Assembly (NCBI RefSeq): GCF_027595985.1
Contig: NC_073305.1
Span: 122,263,739 to 122,327,738 of the forward strand
DNA length: 64,000 bases
From: Sorex araneus
Lineage: Eukaryota; Chordata; Mammalia; Eulipotyphla; Soricidae
Direction of reading: 5' to 3'
Shown here: piece by piece, positions 33,755 to 46,859 of the stretch
Layout of the letters: each line of letters opens with the position of its first letter
Position numbering within the stretch: the stretch's first letter is position 1
Made by a program: the position numbers and the translations under genes
Notes under the pieces: generated by a model
Databases searched by the model: none
Told to the model about the DNA's origin: nothing
Seen by the model: only the letters and a program-made list of their open reading frames with translations

Positions 33755-34105
33755 GAGAGATAGCTCAATTGCTGAGTGCATACTTTGTATACAGAAGACT
33801 CAAGCTTAGTATCTAATACCACAAAGTACCCTAATACCACTGTCAGGGATTGGAGCCATAGCACAGCGGGTAGGGCGTTAGCCTTGCACGTGGCCGACCT
33901 GGGTTCGATTCCCAGCATCCCATATGGTCCTCTGAGCACTGTCGGGTAATTTCTGAGTGCAGAGCCAGGAGTTATCCCTGTGCATCGCTGGGTGTGACCC
34001 TCCCCCCTCCAAGAAAAGATTATTACCAATAACACTGACAGTTGCCCCCTTAGCAGAGTCAGGAGTAGCCTCAAGCACTACAGGGGTGGCCACAAAACAA
34101 ACAAT
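33755..34105 (+). repeat. Old SINE interrupted by SINE A
   Basis: Old head 'agagagatagctcaattgct' to 33845, then the old body 'gttgcccccttagcagagtc' after 34030. The younger A element lies between. Confidence 0.6.
33846..34017 (+). mobile_element. SINE family A, nested
   Basis: Near-consensus A element within the older SINE. Imperfect flanking repeats are AATACCACTGTCA on the left and AATAACACTGACA on the right. Confidence 0.8.
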
Positions 34106-34754
34106 AATAATTCAGTATCTGTTGAATTTTGAGTAATAATTGAGTATACAAAAATTTCTGAATTTCAATATATGAAATTTGAGAAAATAGGTTCATTACC
34201 AACAAAATATTAATTGAGAATTATTTAGTAACCAATATTACCAAACTCCATATTAATGAAGAACGATTGTCATACTCATTAAACTGAGTACAATAAAAAA
34301 ACTATTTCTGTCGTCGGTATTATTAGTATCATTTTATATAGTATCATTTCTAAACAAAGTTTATAAATCTAGAAAATAAGTCTAAATAGTTATTTGTCCT
34401 AATATAATTTTAAAGTACTTTTAAAAAACATGAGAATTAGCTAAAGTCCATTAGATGTGAGTTCATTAAAGTGACTCAGACTAAATATATGCAAGCATGT
34501 AGGATTTCTACATTACAGAAAAAGATATGGGAAAATAGAAATTGAAAATAATCTAGCAACAGGTATCAAAAAAGGATTTGTTTTTCATGAAGATTATAAA
34601 ACACTTGCACAAATAGAAGACAGTTTGATTGGAAGATTCAAAATTGCAAACATGGTGATTCCAATGTTTCTATTTATCTAATGTAATTGGTAGATTTTAT
34701 TTAATTCTAGTTAATCTTTCTAGAAAAAAGTAAATAAATATACATTTTATCTAA
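34106..34754 (+). other. MANEA intron 3, unassigned
   Basis: AT-rich; no feature recognised. Confidence 0.4.
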
Positions 34755-34925
34755 TTAGAGATAATAAAATGGTATAGGTGTTTGACTTGCACACAACCCA
34801 CTCCGGTTCCATCTTTGGCTACATATGATTTCCTCAAATACTTCTAGGACTGATGCCTGAGCACAGGACAGGAGGGAGTAAGACTTGTTCAACTAGATGT
34901 GGTCCACTCCTTTCTCTTCCCCCAA
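34755..34925 (+). repeat. Old SINE
   Basis: Diverged head 'gtgtttgacttgcacacaacc' and 'ctaggactgatgcctgagca'. Confidence 0.5.
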
Positions 34926-35179
34926 ATGATGTTTATTAACGAGGAGAAAACTTACCTTTCTAGATTACAACTGGACTATAAGACATAGAAATTAAGAGTG
35001 TGATGTTTGGATAGTAAAGAAAAAGAGATCAATGAAATCAGTAATAGAAACTAGATTGTTCAGTTTGAAACCCAATGTGTAATTCAGTAATAATTTAAAA
35101 TCAGGTATAAGAAAATACTTATTAATCATCATAACTTTATGGCACTAGTGGATACTCTACATTCTGCTACTTTTTAAAA

Positions 35180-35336
35180 AAAATTTTCATTTTATTTTTG
35201 GATGAAGGACACATCCAGAGGTGCTCAGGTTTCAGTCCTGGTTGTGTACTCAGGGATTACTCCTGGTATTACCAAAAATCAAGCTCTAGTTGGTTGTGTG
35301 CTAAGCATGTGCCTTACATGGTGTATTGATACCACC
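35180..35336 (-). repeat. Old SINE, minus strand
   Basis: 'cacatccagaggtgctcagg ... attactcctgg ... gtgtgctaagcatgtgcc'. Confidence 0.6.
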
Positions 35337-35339
35337 ATA

Positions 35340-35600
35340 GTTCTTTTTTTGTCATAGAAAATAATAGGATTACATTTCTAGTGGTATTTATCTTCTGAGA
35401 AACTTGTGTATTGTTTCCCATAGTGTTGACCCATTTTACATTCCCACAATATGTAAGATCTCTTTTACCTCCATCTTCATAAACACTTGTTACATAATGA
35501 CAGTTGCCATTTAGGTAGACATATGGTAGCAGTTTTGTAGTTTTAATTTTTCACTTTCTTGATGATTATTGATGTTGAACATCCTTCTATATCTTTTTAC
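35340..35600 (-). repeat. L1 fragment, antisense
   Basis: Antisense ORF2-end phrases 'tgtattgtttcccatagtg', 'cattcccacaatatgtaag', 'tttcttgatgattattgat'. Confidence 0.65.
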
Positions 35601-36019
35601 CTCGAGAACCATGAAAGTGAAATGAAATATAGCAGAACTTTGGGATATAGCAAACGTCTATAAAAGGAAGTTCAGAGGTAACTGCGTACCGCAAGGGAAA
35701 TAAACAATTCTCAGATACTGCCTGACCTTTTACATAAAGGAAGAAGAAAATGAATACATATTCCACAGTTAAAAGAATAAAAGCAAAACAAAAAAACAGG
35801 AAATAATGTCAGACTTAAACTAAAATGGAGAATCAGCAACAGTAAATAATACCAGACTTAAACTAAAAGGAAAATCAAATTGACAATGCTTAAGTTGTAC
35901 TCACTATGTTAGAAATAAAATAGGTCTCAAATAAATCAGAAATGAAAATGAAGTAATAGCTTATACTCTATAAACAATTATAAACCAATATTGGTCAATC
36001 TAGGAAAAAATGGGTAAGT
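35601..36019 (+). other. MANEA intron 3, unassigned
   Basis: A-rich; possibly further old L1 but not demonstrable by eye. Confidence 0.3.
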
Positions 36020-37060
36020 CTTTAAAAACATACTCTACTAAGACTGAATTATGAAGGAGTAGAGAATCAGAGCAGAACAGACCAAGTCTTAGTAAGGTGA
36101 TTGAATCAGTAATCAAAAATCTCTGACAGGAGTCTAGGATTAGATAGCTGCATTGATTAACTATGCCAGGTCTTCAAAGAATTAATACAAATCATTCCTT
36201 TTTAAAAATTATTTTTAAAATTGCAGCACCTATAATGCAAACCATTACGCTTCTGCCCCCACTGCTGCTGCCCAACTGGAAAAGCCACGCCCTTCCCAAA
36301 TCATTCTTTTAACTCCTTTCCCAAAAGAAAAGAAGTGAGAACATTTTCAAAATTATTTTACCTAGACTGGTATTACATTGTACCACCACTTGACAGCTTT
36401 TGATGACGAAAGAAAAGTACAAGTCAATATCTTTCATGATAATGGAACAAAAAAAAATCTTTGACAAAATATTAGCAAACCAGATTCGATAGTACACCGA
36501 TAGTACACAAAAAGTGATTACACATCAAGATACAATGGCCTTTCTACAGGGATGCAAGGGGATTGAGCACCTGCAAATCATGTAATGTGGTCTATACCAA
36601 ATAAACAACAGCAAGGATAAAATGTGTATCTCTGATTTGATTTATAAAATGTAGTAGATATTAACATTCATTTATAATAAAGACACAATACTCAGTATAG
36701 AGGAGAAATACCACAAAATAACAAAACTCATGTATGATAAGCTCACAGATTCATGAATGTCAGCATCCTTCTTAACAGTGATAAGCTGAAAATTATTACT
36801 TTAATATCAGGAAGTGGTACCTTATGCTACTACTTCTTTCAGATTAGTACCAGAATTCTATCTCAGGCAACTAGGCAAGAATTGAAATGTATAGAAATTG
36901 AGGGATATGTACAACTATCCCCATTTGCATATTACATATTTATATATAGAACCCCAAAATTCTGCCAAATAAATGATTAGAATAAACAGATGTATCAAAT
37001 CTTCAACATATAAAATCATTACACAAAACCACATTTCTTCTTTGATTCCTAAAGCCCATC
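36020..37060 (+). repeat. L1 ORF2 fragment, sense
   Basis: ORF2-like phrases 'gtgattgaatcagtaatcaa', 'gacaaaatattagcaaacc', 'caggaagtggtacc' in decayed frame; a palindromic boundary with antisense L1 follows at about 37070. Confidence 0.6.
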
Positions 37061-37069
37061 GGATGTTTA

Positions 37070-39500
37070 AAAGCTACTTGTTTAAGCTACTTCATTAATT
37101 TCCAAATAACTGTAGATTTCTTATGTTGTTGATACCTCATTTCATAACATTGTATTCAGAAAGAATACTTTCATGGTTTGAATCCTTTAACATTGTTTAA
37201 GTCTTGATTTGCATTCCATCATGATATCTATGGAATATACCTTGTGCTCTTTAAAAGAATGTGCATTCTGCTATAGCTGAGTATAGTTTCAGACATTCTT
37301 GTTAGATCCTTTCAATTCAATGTTACAAATCAAACCCATCATGTTTCTTTTTAGTTTTCTGTCTATGTGTTATCCTTTCATGAAAGTAGAGTTAGGGTTC
37401 TAAATTCTTTAATACTTTTTTCTTCCTTCATGTCTATTAGAATGTCTTTGGTGTATTTAGGTAGCCTGATGAATTATGTCATGGTCATGTTGTTGTTGTT
37501 AATGAATCCCTGTATCATTATATACTGGCTTCCCTGGCTGCTTTTTTTCTGTTTTTAGCTTCAAATTTATTTTGCCTACTGTAAATTTATGGCTGCTTTC
37601 TTGTGAATTCTACTTGAATAATTATATTTTTGTCCATCGCTTCATGTCTAGCTGTGATCTTAGAGCTGAATTAATTCTTGCTGGTAGTTTATAGTTGGGT
37701 ATTTTTGTTTTCATCTGTGGCTTTTGATTGGTCAATTGACAACTTTTTTTTTTCTTTTTGGGTCACACCCAGCAAAGCTCTCAGGGGTTGCACCTGGCTC
37801 TGCAATCAGGAATTTATTCCTGGCAGTGCTCGGGGTACCTTATGGATAGAACCCAGCTTGAGTGCGTACAAGGCCATTACCTTACCCACTGTACTATTGC
37901 TCTAGTCCCAGAATTGACTTAACTTACATAAGTTAAATTTGATTTGTAAAGATGTTTGAATTCCATGATACTAAATCACTTTGTTGTTATTTTTACAATT
38001 TCTTTTTTTTTTTCTATCTGCTTTTGTAAATTGATTCTTTTCTGTGTGTGGTGTTGTGTTGTTTCCCTCCTTTTTTTCACATGTTGTAGGTTTACCCGTT
38101 GTGGGATAAAAAAAATAAAATTAAAGATCTTATAGATGGAGCAGCCAATTTTAGACTTATTGCAGCTTGATGTTGATAATCTTTAAAGGTTCAAACTTTT
38201 ATTATTTTGTTTTACATTATTATTATAGTATACATATATTGTTGTGTATTTGCTAACACTTTATAGTTGTGATAGTTATCTTTGCTTTTTCTTTAACCTT
38301 TATACTATAGCTTAGTATTTAACACACCATCCTAATATAGCATTATCAGTGTCTGTCTTTCACTTTACTGCTTTATACACTTTCATGTGCTTTCCATGTG
38401 ACTTTATTGGTGTCTTATCTTTTTAACTTGAAGATCTTTCAACACTTCTTCAAGGCAGAGCTAGTGGTGGCAAACTACATTAGACTCTGTTTTTATTTTT
38501 CTTTGTATCTGAAGGAAAACTTTGCCAGATAAAATATTCTTCTTGGCATTTAAATTCGTCAGCACTTTGGAAATGTCATTTCACTCTGTCTTTACTTGTA
38601 AAGTTTCTGCTGAGATGTCTGCTAATAGCGTAATGTGAGTTCCTTTGTGTGTTATCTCTCCCGTAGTCCTTTCCTTAAGGTCCCTTGTGACAGCTATAAA
38701 AGGATGATGTATTGTCTTCATAGGCTTCAGTGTCTAGGTCTCTCCTCAGGTTTGGGAAGTTCCCCAGTTTATTTCTTCAGATGAGCTCTTCTCTTTTCTC
38801 CTCTTCCTCTTCAATATCAATTATTTTGATATGACTATCCATCAAAAAAAGACAAAGCAACTCACCCAGGCTTTCTTTACTCTTTTTAAAATGTAGACTC
38901 CCACTTTGTTATTTCTAAGTACTTACCATGTTACTTATTCTTTCTTGTGTTGCGTTTTCCCTGCTTCAGACATATTCCATTGCATACTTCTCATTCATTG
39001 AATTCACATCTTCAGTATTTCCGTTTATTCTTTTTTTTTTTCCTTTCTGGTAAAGAACTCATTTCCATTCACTCATTCACTCATTTATTTAACGTTCCTC
39101 ACTAATTTACTTATTTGTTGATTTTACTCACAGAACTGTCTCAGAATCATTTTTAAATTACTATTATTTTTCTTTGAGTTCAGGTGCAGACTGTCATTTC
39201 CTTTCATGATATCACCTCCCTAACTTTGCTCATTGTCTTCAGTGAATAGATTGTTTTGTCCGATAGCGCTTTTGAGTTTTTCTTCAGTGTTTGTAATTAT
39301 GTACTTCTGTACACTTCTAACACACTCTTTTTATGGCAAATTTGGCTTGCTTTGCTTTACAGTTCTTATTACACTGGCTATTGGACTCTTAGGTTTCGCA
39401 GAAGATTGTAATAAAGCTCACTTGTGGTTTCTGGATTCTTTTTTCAAGAGCTTTCTCTTGCAATTGCACATGGATGGCATCTTGTAGAAGGATGGGACAA
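37070..39500 (-). repeat. L1 ORF fragments, antisense
   Basis: Long antisense L1 coding region: 'cattgtattcagaaagaata', 'gtttctgctgagatgtctgc', 'ttatttcttcagatgagctc'. It is interrupted by SINE A at 37740. Its abutment with a sense L1 on the left could mark another inverted insertion. Confidence 0.6.
37740..37908 (-). repeat. SINE family A, minus strand
   Basis: T-run then 'tgggtcacacccagcaaagc' to 'ctattgctctagtccc'. Confidence 0.8.
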
Positions 39501-40039
39501 TAAAATAGGTAAAATCCAACTTTAGCAGTAGGTTCACAGGCTTTGTTGGCAGACTAAGATCCAGGGGAATTATACCTAAACTTCCTACTGAACATATTCT
39601 CGTTAATGACTTTTAAGATTCTTATATGTCTCTTTCTAATCTCTCTAATACTAAGGTGGAGAATATGTAATCTCCCTAATACTAAAGAATTATAATTAAA
39701 TCTTATAATTCCCATCTGAGTATTCTGGGTGCTGATAGGGAGATTTAGAAATAGGATTTCTCAGACTTTTCATGTTCACCTTACACTCACTGGCTATGAT
39801 ATTTTTCTCTGTTGGTATGCTGGAATTATTTTGGGAAGATTAGACTACTTTATATTCTCTCTGCCTTTCACCCAAGTCTTCTTTTGCCCAATTTATGCCC
39901 AGCCATGATGAGAGGGATCTTGGTGATTGGGCTGACTTATCTTATTCTGCACCTTGTACAGAGATTTGTCTTCCTCTTCATCTACACTGGTGTGTGACAC
40001 TCCTCCCAGCACCATATCACAAAACACTCATAATGACTG
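39501..40039 (+). other. MANEA intron 3, unassigned
   Basis: No feature recognised. Confidence 0.4.
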
Positions 40040-40255
40040 TTTTGTTCATGTATAACAGTATAAAGACAATAGAACTGAAGAGTAATAGAATTGAGCTTGT
40101 GGAGGAGGGCTGAGAGATGTCCTGGCCACAGTTGGTGAAAGGAAGTAGGTACTCTGGTGGCGAGTGTGGTGTTGGAATGTTGTATGTATAAAACTGTCAT
40201 TAATGGTGTTGTGAATTGCAGTACCAAAAATGGTACATGAAAATGGACAATTTTA
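40040..40255 (+). repeat. Old L1 3' end, sense
   Basis: 'gtgtggtgttggaatgttgt' and 'ataaaactgtcattaatggt' match an L1 3' terminal pattern. Confidence 0.5.
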
Positions 40256-41440
40256 AGAGATGAATTGTTTTATTATTTTTTTAAATATTTATTACATAAA
40301 TTTATTATATTCATTTATTACATGTTGCTGCCATTATTCTCACTCTATCAGATAATTTGTTTTCTGAAGTTTACTTTGCAGGGAAGAGAAGAGACTGACA
40401 AGGTCAGAACTAGTCACATGAAATGAAGGGATATTTATAGGATTCCTATTCTCTAATGAAAAAATGCAAACACATTTTTAGTATTAGTTTAACAGATTAT
40501 TCCAAATATAAGGTGGGAATAGTGACTAGGTCTCATCATTAAGTAAACCTTTAACATAATTTTGAAGTTGTAAATTTACATTCTTACTTTGCCTTATGCA
40601 TTTATTAATACTGATAGTTTAAATTACATTAAACATTTTATTCTCTACTTTCAAATGAAAGATAACATGTATGATTCAGCTTTAATGTATTATGACAGGG
40701 AAAACAACATTTATCCTAAAGAAAGTATTACCCATAATAATAGGTAATATGAACATTAAAATGCTTTTTAATGTTCTTTACTTTTTTTGTTGAACATTTT
40801 TCAACAAAATTAAAAAGCAGACATCATGATCACTGAGAAATCTGTCTTTCCTAGTAAGACACAATGTACTACAGAAATGAATTTGACTGTTTTGCTAATG
40901 AGAAACATTTCCTTAGTGTAAAATTGCTGAAATTATTAAAAGTAGGGGAAGTCTTTGGCTTAAAATTTAATTTTAAAATTCTATGAAAACTGTTAGTGCT
41001 GACTAACATGGAATATATTTTATTTCATTTTATTAGATAATTAAAATCAAAGAGATATCACTCAAAGCACAGGGTTTGCTCTCTGGCACAATATGATTAT
41101 ACACTGCAGGTATGCCTTTCATAGCAAGTTTTTAAAAATCAAATAAAACTAGTTTTTATTAAAGGAATATAATTTCATACATATTTTAATGAAGATTAAA
41201 CCCGAAAATCAACATCAGTTGAATTTTTGTATTGCCTTAAGAATATTTAATAATTATTGGTAAGTCAGAACAAATAAAGATTTTGTTTTACAGATCTTCG
41301 GTATTGTCATTTATCTTAAATGGGGAAGTATTAACTGTACCATCTATATTACTAGTTATTTAGGCATGGCAAATAATTTTTAAGTCTAGTAACACCAACC
41401 ATTTTTTTATCTATGGGTAACTATTTCTTGTTAGCAACTG
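40256..41440 (+). other. MANEA intron 3, unassigned
   Basis: AT-rich, featureless by eye. Confidence 0.4.
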
Positions 41441-41444
41441 AATT

Positions 41445-41605
41445 TTTGGTATAGAGGCCAAGGCACTTGTCCTGCATTCTGCCAACCATGTTGTGAATTC
41501 TAGGCACCACATATAGTGCCCCCCAAGTACTATCAGGAGTCACTCCTGAGCACAGAGATAGGAATAGTCCCTGAATACTGCAGGAATTTGCCCAAACACA
41601 AAAAA
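41445..41605 (+). repeat. Old SINE
   Basis: 'caggagtcactcctgagcac' body with a diverged head; A-rich end. Confidence 0.55.
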
Positions 41606-42467
41606 TGCAATAATAAAATAATTTTGGTTACTATTTTCTATTCTGGTAAAGATGCAGAAGATGTCTCAATAAGCAATATCAAAATTAGTTGTCCTTTGTA
41701 ATACTGGTGGGTAGTTTTTTCCATAAAATGTTTTGAATAACAATAAAATGGATTATTTTATAAATTGATAGAGTAAAATTCACCATTTAAGACATGTGCT
41801 ATGCCAGGGAGAAAGCTTACAGTGCTAGTTTGGTCTAAATAGTTTTACACGAGGGAACCCTTGTTCACTCTTTAGCATCTCTGAGTGTTGCCTGACCCAA
41901 AGAAATAAGACATTTTCTGTTAACAGTGTAAACTTAATGGTCATATCTGAAAAGAAAATCGAGATCTCTCCCTCCCTCCGTCTCTTCTTCCTCCTTTCCT
42001 TCTTTCCATTTTGCCTGAGCATAGCCAGCTGTGGCCCAAAATAGCAGAGCATGTAAGGATGAAGGTAGGAAGGAAGGGAGGCTTGAATATGGAATATTTT
42101 TTTTCTATTTTGTTCATAAAGTTGAAGAAGTTCATAATTTGAACCCCTAGTTAAATTGCCCATATTACCCACCACCAAACTGGCTAGGTGACAAGTTACT
42201 AAGTCTATTTCAACTTTGATTGGCTCATTTAAGAAAAAAAATTATGGATTAAAATAAACTCATAGTCATAAGAATTAAGATCAAAATATAGAATGCTTAG
42301 CATATTATTTAACAGAAAGTCTTCAGTAAATGTTATCTTTGGTAAATGATATTTATTAGGAAAGTCTGCTCAATAAGTATCTTAAGACTATTAAATTAGC
42401 TTCTTTATTAAAATATGATATATACTTTAATCATATAGTTTTTCTCAAATTAATTTTTTTTCTTTAG
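41606..42467 (+). other. MANEA intron 3, 3' end
   Basis: Contains a short pyrimidine/purine stretch near 41970-42085 and possible SINE scraps (about 41800-41910). Ends with the acceptor TTTCTTTAG at 42467. Confidence 0.5.
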
Positions 42468-42544
42468 GTCACTTTTCACATAGAACCATATAAAGATAGA
42501 AATTATGAAAACATGTACAAAAATATCAAGTATATTATAGACAA
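42468..42544 (+). CDS. MANEA: MANEA exon 4: GH99 core
   Basis: The 77-base exon lies between 'tttctttag' and 'gtaagt' (phase 2). It encodes Val219 to Asp243 plus two bases of Lys244. The segment Thr-Phe-His-Ile-Glu-Pro-Tyr is a conserved GH99 strand. Length and phase fit the flanking exons exactly, and the donor GACAA/GTAAGT is strong. Confidence 0.93.
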
Positions 42545-43454
42545 GTAAGTTTCTTCTGTGTTTATAATTACTGTTATGATATAATGATAGTGCATAATGA
42601 TTTACTGTTGTAAGAAAAATACATTTAGACTACATATCTGTAGTTCGTTACCACTTATTTCTGAGTAGGACAATTAAGGATTGCTGTTTTTCTTATTTTT
42701 CCTATTTCTTGTCCTATTTGTTAAGTCATATTATCATCTTAAATTTATATTCTTATATAACAATGTAAGATATAACAATGACATGACAAATTAAGATGTT
42801 AAATATCTTAAATATAACAATTTATATCTTACATATAACAATTTAGATTGTTATATATATATAACAATTACATATAACAAAGTTGATATAACAGTTTGTA
42901 TTATTTTAAATTGTTGCTAGATCTTCTAAGAAAATTTGGAATAGGAAATATGATCTACTTTAGAGCAGCAGATCCAAATCTAATATTTTCATTTATTAAT
43001 AGTTTTATTTTATTCAAGAATTTTAAAGATAATACTTTGAATAATATTGCATTAGTCACAAGTAATTGTTGGCAGCAGTGAAACATTACTGAAAATAAAA
43101 AAGCCACATGTGAATTTATGTGTTTGTCTTATTGGAGTCTTCCTGGGAATGCAAGATGTGTAGATCAAACTCACTTGTCCCATGGCTTTGAACATTCACT
43201 CCAGCCCCCAAGAAAGTGGGTTTTTTTATGGTGCTAGTCATTTACTGGGATTTGTAAATCCCAGTGTAAGATAATTAGTATCTGTCTGTCTGATTTCCCA
43301 GTGTCAAAATTAAACATGCAATTTTAATAATTAAATTTTTATAACTGGTATACGCTGAATCTGCAGCAATTGTGTTAATTTTCAGTATTTAAGAAACAAT
43401 TGCATATGAAAAATAAGTTGTAAATGTTTACTTTTGTGTGTCTTTTTATTCTAG
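42545..43454 (+). other. MANEA intron 4
   Basis: About 0.9 kb, very AT-rich, with repeated 'atataacaatt' phrases at about 42770-42890. Ends with acceptor TTTATTCTAG at 43454. Confidence 0.7.
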
Positions 43455-44097
43455 ATATGGAAATCACCCAGCCTTTTATAGGTACAAGACTAAGACTGGC
43501 AAAGCCCTTCCTATGTTTTATATTTATGACTCCTATATTACGAAACCTGAAGAATGGGCCCATCTGTTAACCGCCCAAGGACATAGCAGCATTCGCAATT
43601 CTCCTTATGATGGATTATTTATTGCACTTCTAGTAGAACACAAACATGCACTTGAAATTCATCGTGGTGGTTTTGATGGAATATACACATATTTTGCCAC
43701 AAATGGCTTTACTTACGGGTCATCGTATAGTAATTGGGAGTCATTAAAATTATTTTGCAATAAATTCAACCTATTATTTATCCCAAGTGTGGGTCCAGGA
43801 TACATAGATACAAGCATCCGTCCATGGAATGCTGTTAACACTCGAAATCGGATCAATGGAATATATTATGAACACGCTCTCAAGTCTGCACTTAAACACC
43901 AGCCCAGTTTAATTTCTATCACTTCTTTTAATGAGTGGCATGAAGGAACTCAAATTGAAAAAGCTGTTCCAAGAAGAACCAGTAAAACAGTTTACCTGGA
44001 TTATCGGCCTCATAAACCAAATCTGTATCTAGAACTAACTCGCAAGTGGTCTGAGAAATACAGTAAGGAAAGAGCTACTTACGCATCAGATCACTAG
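43455..44097 (+). CDS. MANEA: MANEA exon 5: catalytic half and stop
   Basis: The exon completes Lys244 and encodes residues 245-457. The GH99 signature Thr-Ser-Phe-Asn-Glu-Trp-His-Glu-Gly-Thr is at 400-409. It contains E404 and E407, the same numbers as the catalytic pair of human MANEA, so no net indel has occurred upstream. Other conserved stretches are Gly-Phe-Asp-Gly-Ile-Tyr-Thr-Tyr-Phe, Pro-Ser-Val-Gly-Pro-Gly-Tyr and Asp-Tyr-Arg-Pro-His-Lys-Pro. Translation ends Tyr-Ala-Ser-Asp-His-TAG at 44095-44097. From memory human MANEA has 462 residues and continues with Gln and four more. The TAG here falls at that Gln codon, so the shrew-like protein is 457 residues. The catalytic domain is intact and the enzyme is very likely functional. 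Confidence 0.96.
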
Positions 44098-44505
44098 CTG
44101 CCTCTTGGTGCATTCATTTAAGCCAATTCTTAATGCATTCATTAAAATTTTATAATTATGAATTATCACTTCATAAATGCCGCTTGTTTTAAGTTATGGG
44201 GAAAGAGAGATCAAAATCAGTATGCACTGCTCATCACAACCGTTCACAGTGCTGCACCGAGAGAAGCGTGAACACTGTTCCTGTGGCATAATTTGCTGAA
44301 TTTCTGACAGTAGCATTTCTGCTTTGATGGCAGTTGACTATGTTTTACTTCACAAACAAATGCTTGTATTATGTTAAGTAATTAATACAACATTAAATTC
44401 TGCTTGAATTCAAGATCAGAAGAAGTAGGATTATGTGTGTATTTGGTGTATCTCTTGAGGAGAGAAGACAAACTTAAAAAAATAAAGTACATATTTCATT
44501 TACTT
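44098..44505 (+). other. MANEA: MANEA 3'UTR (minimum)
   Basis: The first canonical AATAAA lies at 44481-44486 in an A-rich context. Further AATAAA signals at 47188-47193 and 47253-47258 could give a longer 3'UTR. The sequence between is mostly unique, so the true end cannot be decided here. Confidence 0.5.
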
Positions 44506-45177
44506 TCTGCTGTGAACCATATTGTGTTAGGAAAGCTTGTTTTCCAACAGCACAAAAGAAATCATTTTGCATATTTTGGTTATCTTTAGCATGCAAACTA
44601 TTTTGCATATGTAATATTTCTGCTTTATAATCTTGAAAATCAGATTTTAGAAAATATGGAAATTTCTTACATAAAAGTTCATGAGTATGCCTCAGTGATT
44701 AAGAAAACATTAGTTTGAAGATAATAGTGTCCAAGAAATGGCTTTGCAGCGGGGTTTTTTTGTATGAGACTTATTTAGAAAGATGTGAGAGGAGAGAGAG
44801 AGATGTTTGTGTGTAAGAGAGAACACAGGCTTCTGTGGAGTGGTGAAAAAGGCAAGTAAAGGAACATTGAGCCAAGCAAGCAAGGTATGTGTTCAAGGGA
44901 GAACAGGGACCGGAAGAGCACGCTTTTGGCAGCAGTCTTTAACTTGTTAATGTTTTAAAAGGACCAACCATAAGTATTAACTCTTTTCTATTTTAGCTTT
45001 TTTCTATTTTCTGTTTTCTACTGGATTCATTTATTTTTAATATTTAAAGGATGGTCACCAAAATTGGTAGAGAAAATTTACTTGTATTTTAAATTTATTT
45101 CTGATATGTGTTTTGTTTGGTTTTGAGTATTGTATGCTTAATGGCTGAAGTATTTCATTAAAAAGAGAAATACTTCA
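44506..45177 (+). other. Downstream of or extended MANEA 3'UTR
   Basis: No repeat recognised apart from short GAGA stretches near 44795-44825. Confidence 0.35.
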
Positions 45178-45312
45178 AGGTTGGAAAGAAAGGACGGCAG
45201 GGAGTGCTTGCCTTCCAACTGGGTCTGATCCCTGATACTCCATATGGTTCTCCGGGCATCACCAGGAGTGATTCCAGGAGTAAGCTCTGAGCATAGCTGG
45301 AGATAGACAAAA
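45178..45312 (+). repeat. A-related SINE
   Basis: Partial head 'ggcagggagtgcttgccttcc', body 'catcaccaggagtgattcc'. Confidence 0.65.
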
Positions 45313-46844
45313 TATAAAACAAAAACAAGCAAAAACCAATAATGCTTCAAAATATACTGTATCTTATAATATTTAATCAGATACACATTTTTATGGTAGC
45401 AATCAAATTAATACTTGTAATTTATACTTGTAACTAGTTATATTGTGAGAAATTAATCATCTACATGCTAAAAATGGATAAGCTACAGAATAAAATATAG
45501 TTTATTGTGGTTAATATTTATAATTAGAACCCCAAATGAGCTCTAATGTATATGCAGCTACTTTGTATTATTTATTATACATTTATTTCATTCAGAATAT
45601 AAACTGTTCATAAGCAAATTAGCAGGGGAATTCATTATTAACAGTTATTTAAATCAGATGAAATAGTTATTTTAGATGGTAGTTTGGAGTAAAATATGTT
45701 TGTAAAAGTCATGAGTAGTGTCAAACATATTTATAATCTACAAGTTTGATGTTTCTTAGAGAATAACCAGGCCATAGATTTTCCACAATAATAATAATCT
45801 GCTTTCTAGAAGAAATTGCTAGGATCAATCACATGATGATATAATCAAATATCTTTATAGGAAGAGTCTATATAGCCTGTGGATTTTTTTCTGATATTAA
45901 GTTAGCCACTATCTTATTTTAGGAATAAACTTTAAATATGCTACAGTTACCTTTTCATAAGACGGATTACAACTTTTTTTTTGTCTATGTATTTAAAACT
46001 GAAAAAAATCAACAATCTTATGAGGTTAAAGGGAATGTGTAAAACCAAAATCAGCAGATCCTCTACATGGATATACCACTGTCTAATCTGGTCCCATTGC
46101 AAGAAGTAATTCTGTTTTTACCAAAGTAAGAAGTGCCCCATCTAGAAGGGGAACACTAGAAGGCCTAGGTTGAGGGGTACTTTTTGTTTGTTAGCATAAA
46201 GAAGAGGCTCTCTGTTTATGTTACTGTTTTTCTGAAAAGGGAGCCATTGGCAACTCTGTTCAGGAACCTCTAATTATATTCTAGGTAACCTGTTATAGCA
46301 CTCTTGAACCCCATGCTTTGTTCCCACCATATTACCTCAACCATCCAATAATGATAAATCAGATTTCAAAGTAGTTAAAACATATCCGTCTTCCCTGCAG
46401 AAAGTTATTCTGAAGAGAAGATGGTTAGATTCTAATCTCATGGTTTGTTAATATTTATTATTTTCCTGTTTTTTTAAAGAAAAATAATTTTCTGTTTTAT
46501 TAGAAAAATAATTTCTAAAAACTTTGTAATTGTTAGGTAGTAATGCCTTCAAAATCTTTCTCAGGTATTCATTAGAGCTGCCTTTATCAGTAGACTTACA
46601 GTACAGTCCTAGATTATGATGATCATAAAGGATAAATAATTGATTTTCTAATCTAAAAGACTGTAGTTTGAATTTAACAAAGTAACTGTGTAAAAGCAGA
46701 AATTATATAAGGCATGAATCATAGTGATTTATTTTTACAATTTTAATCAGTTTCATTGCTTTATATAAACCCAATCTTATCCTTTTCTATTCCCCTTACG
46801 GATTATCATTGTTAAAACCTGCTGTTTCTAATGTTTATCTTAGT
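45313..46844. other. Unassigned, possibly MANEA 3'UTR
   Basis: About 1.5 kb of AT-rich unique-looking sequence with no feature recognised. Confidence 0.35.
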
Positions 46845-46859
46845 TATTTATTAACTTCT

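Noticed and set aside
43375-43563. Minus-strand frame overlapping the start of MANEA exon 5
   Set aside because: Shadow of a conserved coding exon on the + strand.
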